From assembly GCA_903850425.1 (NCBI GenBank), contig CAINLR010000191.1, positions 1 to 33,899 on the forward strand: a DNA stretch of 33,899 nucleotides. The letters run 5' to 3'. A model generated the notes under the pieces. The model was not told the DNA's origin and made no database searches. It saw only the letters and a list, made by a program, of their open reading frames with translations. The stretch comes from an uncultured Verrucomicrobia subdivision 3 bacterium (GTDB lineage Bacteria; Verrucomicrobiota; Verrucomicrobiia; Limisphaerales; UBA11358). Position 1 is the stretch's first letter. Each line of letters begins with the position of its first letter. The position numbers and the translations under genes are program-made. Of this stretch, positions 32,926 to 33,899 are shown one piece after another.

Positions 32926-33342
32926 TCAGGCGGCGCGTGAATCGGCGGGGAAATAGCTCGCATACTTTTCGTGCGGGTCTTGGAAACCGCGCAAACGAAA
33001 TGCGCCGCAAGGGTGCTGCCACGCCTGCCGCTCACGATTCCAATGGAAACCAAGCTGCGCCAAAACCTGCCGCAACTCCGGCGCGGGCGTCTCGCGGAAC
33101 GTCACCCAAACCCACTTGCCGACAACCTCGGCAAGATTAAACAGGCCGGGATTGCTCGTTTTCAAAAGCTCCAAAACTTTTGGAGTGGGCAAGGTGCGGT
33201 TTTTCTTCCGCGCCTCGGTATCAATCGGCAAACGAGAATCTTTTTTCTCAACTGCGCTTTGCGCTGCCGGTGTGCTGCTGCTGCTCAACTGTGCGGATCG
33301 GCTCTTGAGTCCAGAACCAGTTTTTTGTGATGTAGTTTTCAT
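32926..33342 (-). CDS. Mobile-element-type hypothetical protein with WVWVxF...HPCG core
   Basis: A 138-residue protein with a Ser/Thr/Lys-rich N-terminus (about 1-45) and a compact C-terminal core. The core has GKWVWVTFRETPAPELRQVL and LGFHWNRERQAWQHPCG, an aromatic-rich pattern I associate with small proteins on mobile elements; I cannot name the family with certainty. The frame stays open further upstream to 33579, but that part has low-quality composition. ATG at 33342 has a purine-rich stretch upstream (GAAAAAAAAAGAC). It is the first gene of the four-gene minus-strand cluster. Confidence 0.65.
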   Translation of the reverse strand: MKTTSQKTGSGLKSRSAQLSSSSTPAAQSAVEKKDSRLPIDTEARKKNRTLPTPKVLELLKTSNPGLFNLAEVVGKWVWVTFRETPAPELRQVLAQLGFHWNRERQAWQHPCGAFRLRGFQDPHEKYASYFPADSRAA

Positions 33343-33680
33343 AGTCTTTTTTTTTCTGCTCTGCTGTGCGTATTCGGTCTGTCGCCCTTCACGAAAAAGC
33401 CGCGCCCCCAGCCCTCCTGCATGGGCGTAGGCTTCAGAGGGAACCGTGCAAGGCGGGCTGGTGTCTTGGGCAAGGCCGTGAGGGCGACAGAAAGAAACGC
33501 AGTTGCAGAAAAAGCCGGACTTGAAAACGAAGCTGCCGACACAAAAACATTTCACCAACCAATCGAGCAACGCGAGCAAATCAATTCACTGGTCAACTTT
33601 CCGTCCCCCGACCCGGCCAAATTCAAAAAGACTCACGGCGCGGCGGCGTTGGCATGAGGGATGTCTGCGAACTGGCGCGA

Positions 33681-33720
33681 TGACTGCCCGCACGAGCGCG
33701 AAGGTGCGGATTAGCAGTCA
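33681..33720. other. Bulged 13-bp hairpin
   Basis: TGACTGC (33681-33687) and CCGCAC (33688-33693) pair with GTGCGG (33704-33709) and GCAGTCA (33714-33720). The loop is GAGCGCGAAG and ATTA (33710-33713) is bulged out. Confidence 0.75.
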
Positions 33721-33737
33721 GCGTGACAGGGAAGCAG

Positions 33738-33897
33738 CCGGCGGTTCCGCACAAGACGATGTTATCTTTAATGAACCGGGCCGTCGGTCGCGTTGTCGCG
33801 CGGGGAGACGGCGGGAACCCATTTGCCGAGGGTTCACGCGCCAGCGGGATACGGCAATGGGCGGCATTACAGATAACATCTCTTGTGCGGCTGCCGG
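33738..33897. ncRNA. Candidate structured RNA or element end: 33-bp imperfect inverted repeat
   Basis: Left arm blocks CCGGCGG (33738-33744), CCGCACAAGA (33747-33756) and GATGTTATCTTTAATG (33758-33773) pair with the uninterrupted right arm (33865-33897). There is a TT bulge, a single C bulge, one G-T pair and one mismatch. Inside, GCCGTC (33780-33785) pairs with GACGGC (33807-33812), and GAACCC (33815-33820) pairs with GGGTTC (33830-33835). The loop bases TTGCCG (33823-33828) can pair with CGGCAA (33852-33857) as a pseudoknot. Strand unknown. It may be an RNA or a transposon-like end. Confidence 0.5.
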
Positions 33898-33899
33898 GA

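Larger units (their letters stand above)
33343..33899. other. Non-coding tract with dense predicted structure
   Basis: No gene is convincing here. The minus-strand cluster promoter must lie at its left end. Two structured blocks are visible: a 13-bp hairpin with a 4-nt bulge at 33681-33720 and a long imperfect inverted repeat at 33738-33897. The second block ends only two bases before the window end. Confidence 0.6.

Noticed and set aside
33421-33657. Plus-strand gene of 78 codons (MGVGFRGNRARRAGV...)
   Set aside because: There is no ribosome-binding site or family signal, and its left part is only the complement of promoter-side sequence. The last 35 codons are plausible but not enough to call it.
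33738-33899. Retron msr-msd
   Set aside because: No reverse transcriptase is in the window, the outer stem is much longer than retron a1/a2 arms, and the inner structure lacks one long msd hairpin. It stays open only if an RT gene follows.
25080-33899. Right attachment site within the window
   Set aside because: I found no second copy of the ssrA 3' end (GGGTTCAATTCCC followed by CCTCCACCA) after 25079.

Overview
The window reads as a chromosomal segment of a GC-rich verrucomicrobial bacterium, probably of the Pedosphaera/Limisphaerales type, with a mobile element inserted in its right part. This placement is an inference from several things. Protein-coding genes are GC-rich while many intergenic gaps are AT-rich. 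Shine-Dalgarno sites are mostly absent. There are verrucomicrobial-looking hypothetical proteins, a BtpA-family protein, a DnaK/GroES/GroEL block, and a tmRNA tag ending in ELALAA. I could not confirm it by database search.

Layout. 1-1279: an integron-type attC site (132-233), a small membrane-protein gene that looks like a cassette gene, then a 7-copy tandem array with an exact 41-bp period that runs into a promoter. 1280-3226: a hypothetical protein and an M29-type aminopeptidase, closed by a bidirectional terminator. 3287-7853 (minus strand): AAA ATPase, purine nucleoside phosphorylase, cytidine deaminase, a hybrid histidine kinase lacking its phospho-acceptor His, and a LysR regulator, arranged like one operon for nucleoside salvage plus regulation. 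7883-9611 (plus): a MoeB/ThiF-rhodanese fusion and an IscU/NifU-like scaffold, a sulfur-handling pair. 9620-14973 (minus): BtpA-like protein, RNase III, a Cys-rich hypothetical, ArgS, an EIIA-Ntr-like PTS protein and an HExxH membrane protein. 15142-20036 (plus): PyrE, DnaK, GroES and GroEL. 20167-24671 (plus): MoxR ATPase, DUF58 protein and a membrane transglutaminase, a classic three-gene set. 24728-25079: tmRNA (ssrA).

From 25080 rightwards lies an integrated element whose tyrosine recombinase starts 60 bp after the 3' end of ssrA. It carries integrase, a divergent XRE repressor with a palindromic operator region, an excisionase-like wHTH protein, a PriCT/primase-like protein, a RecA-fold helicase, and small and large terminase subunits. 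No portal, capsid or tail genes follow in the window. Instead there is a gene-free spacer, then four tiny co-directional minus-strand genes (one DUF6573-like), then about 550 bp of non-coding DNA with strong secondary structure, including a 33-bp imperfect inverted repeat enclosing hairpins and a possible pseudoknot. The gene content resembles a phage satellite (PICI-like) or a stripped prophage. The right attachment site is not in the window.

The most striking genome-wide pattern is that the gaps between co-directional neighbouring genes repeatedly hold short tandem repeats (7-10 bp units), usually as two oppositely oriented arrays that can fold into a hairpin. They sit between the stop codon of one gene and the start of the next, where a Shine-Dalgarno site would normally be. 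The repeat sequence differs at each locus but the architecture is the same, and one array lies inside argS in frame.
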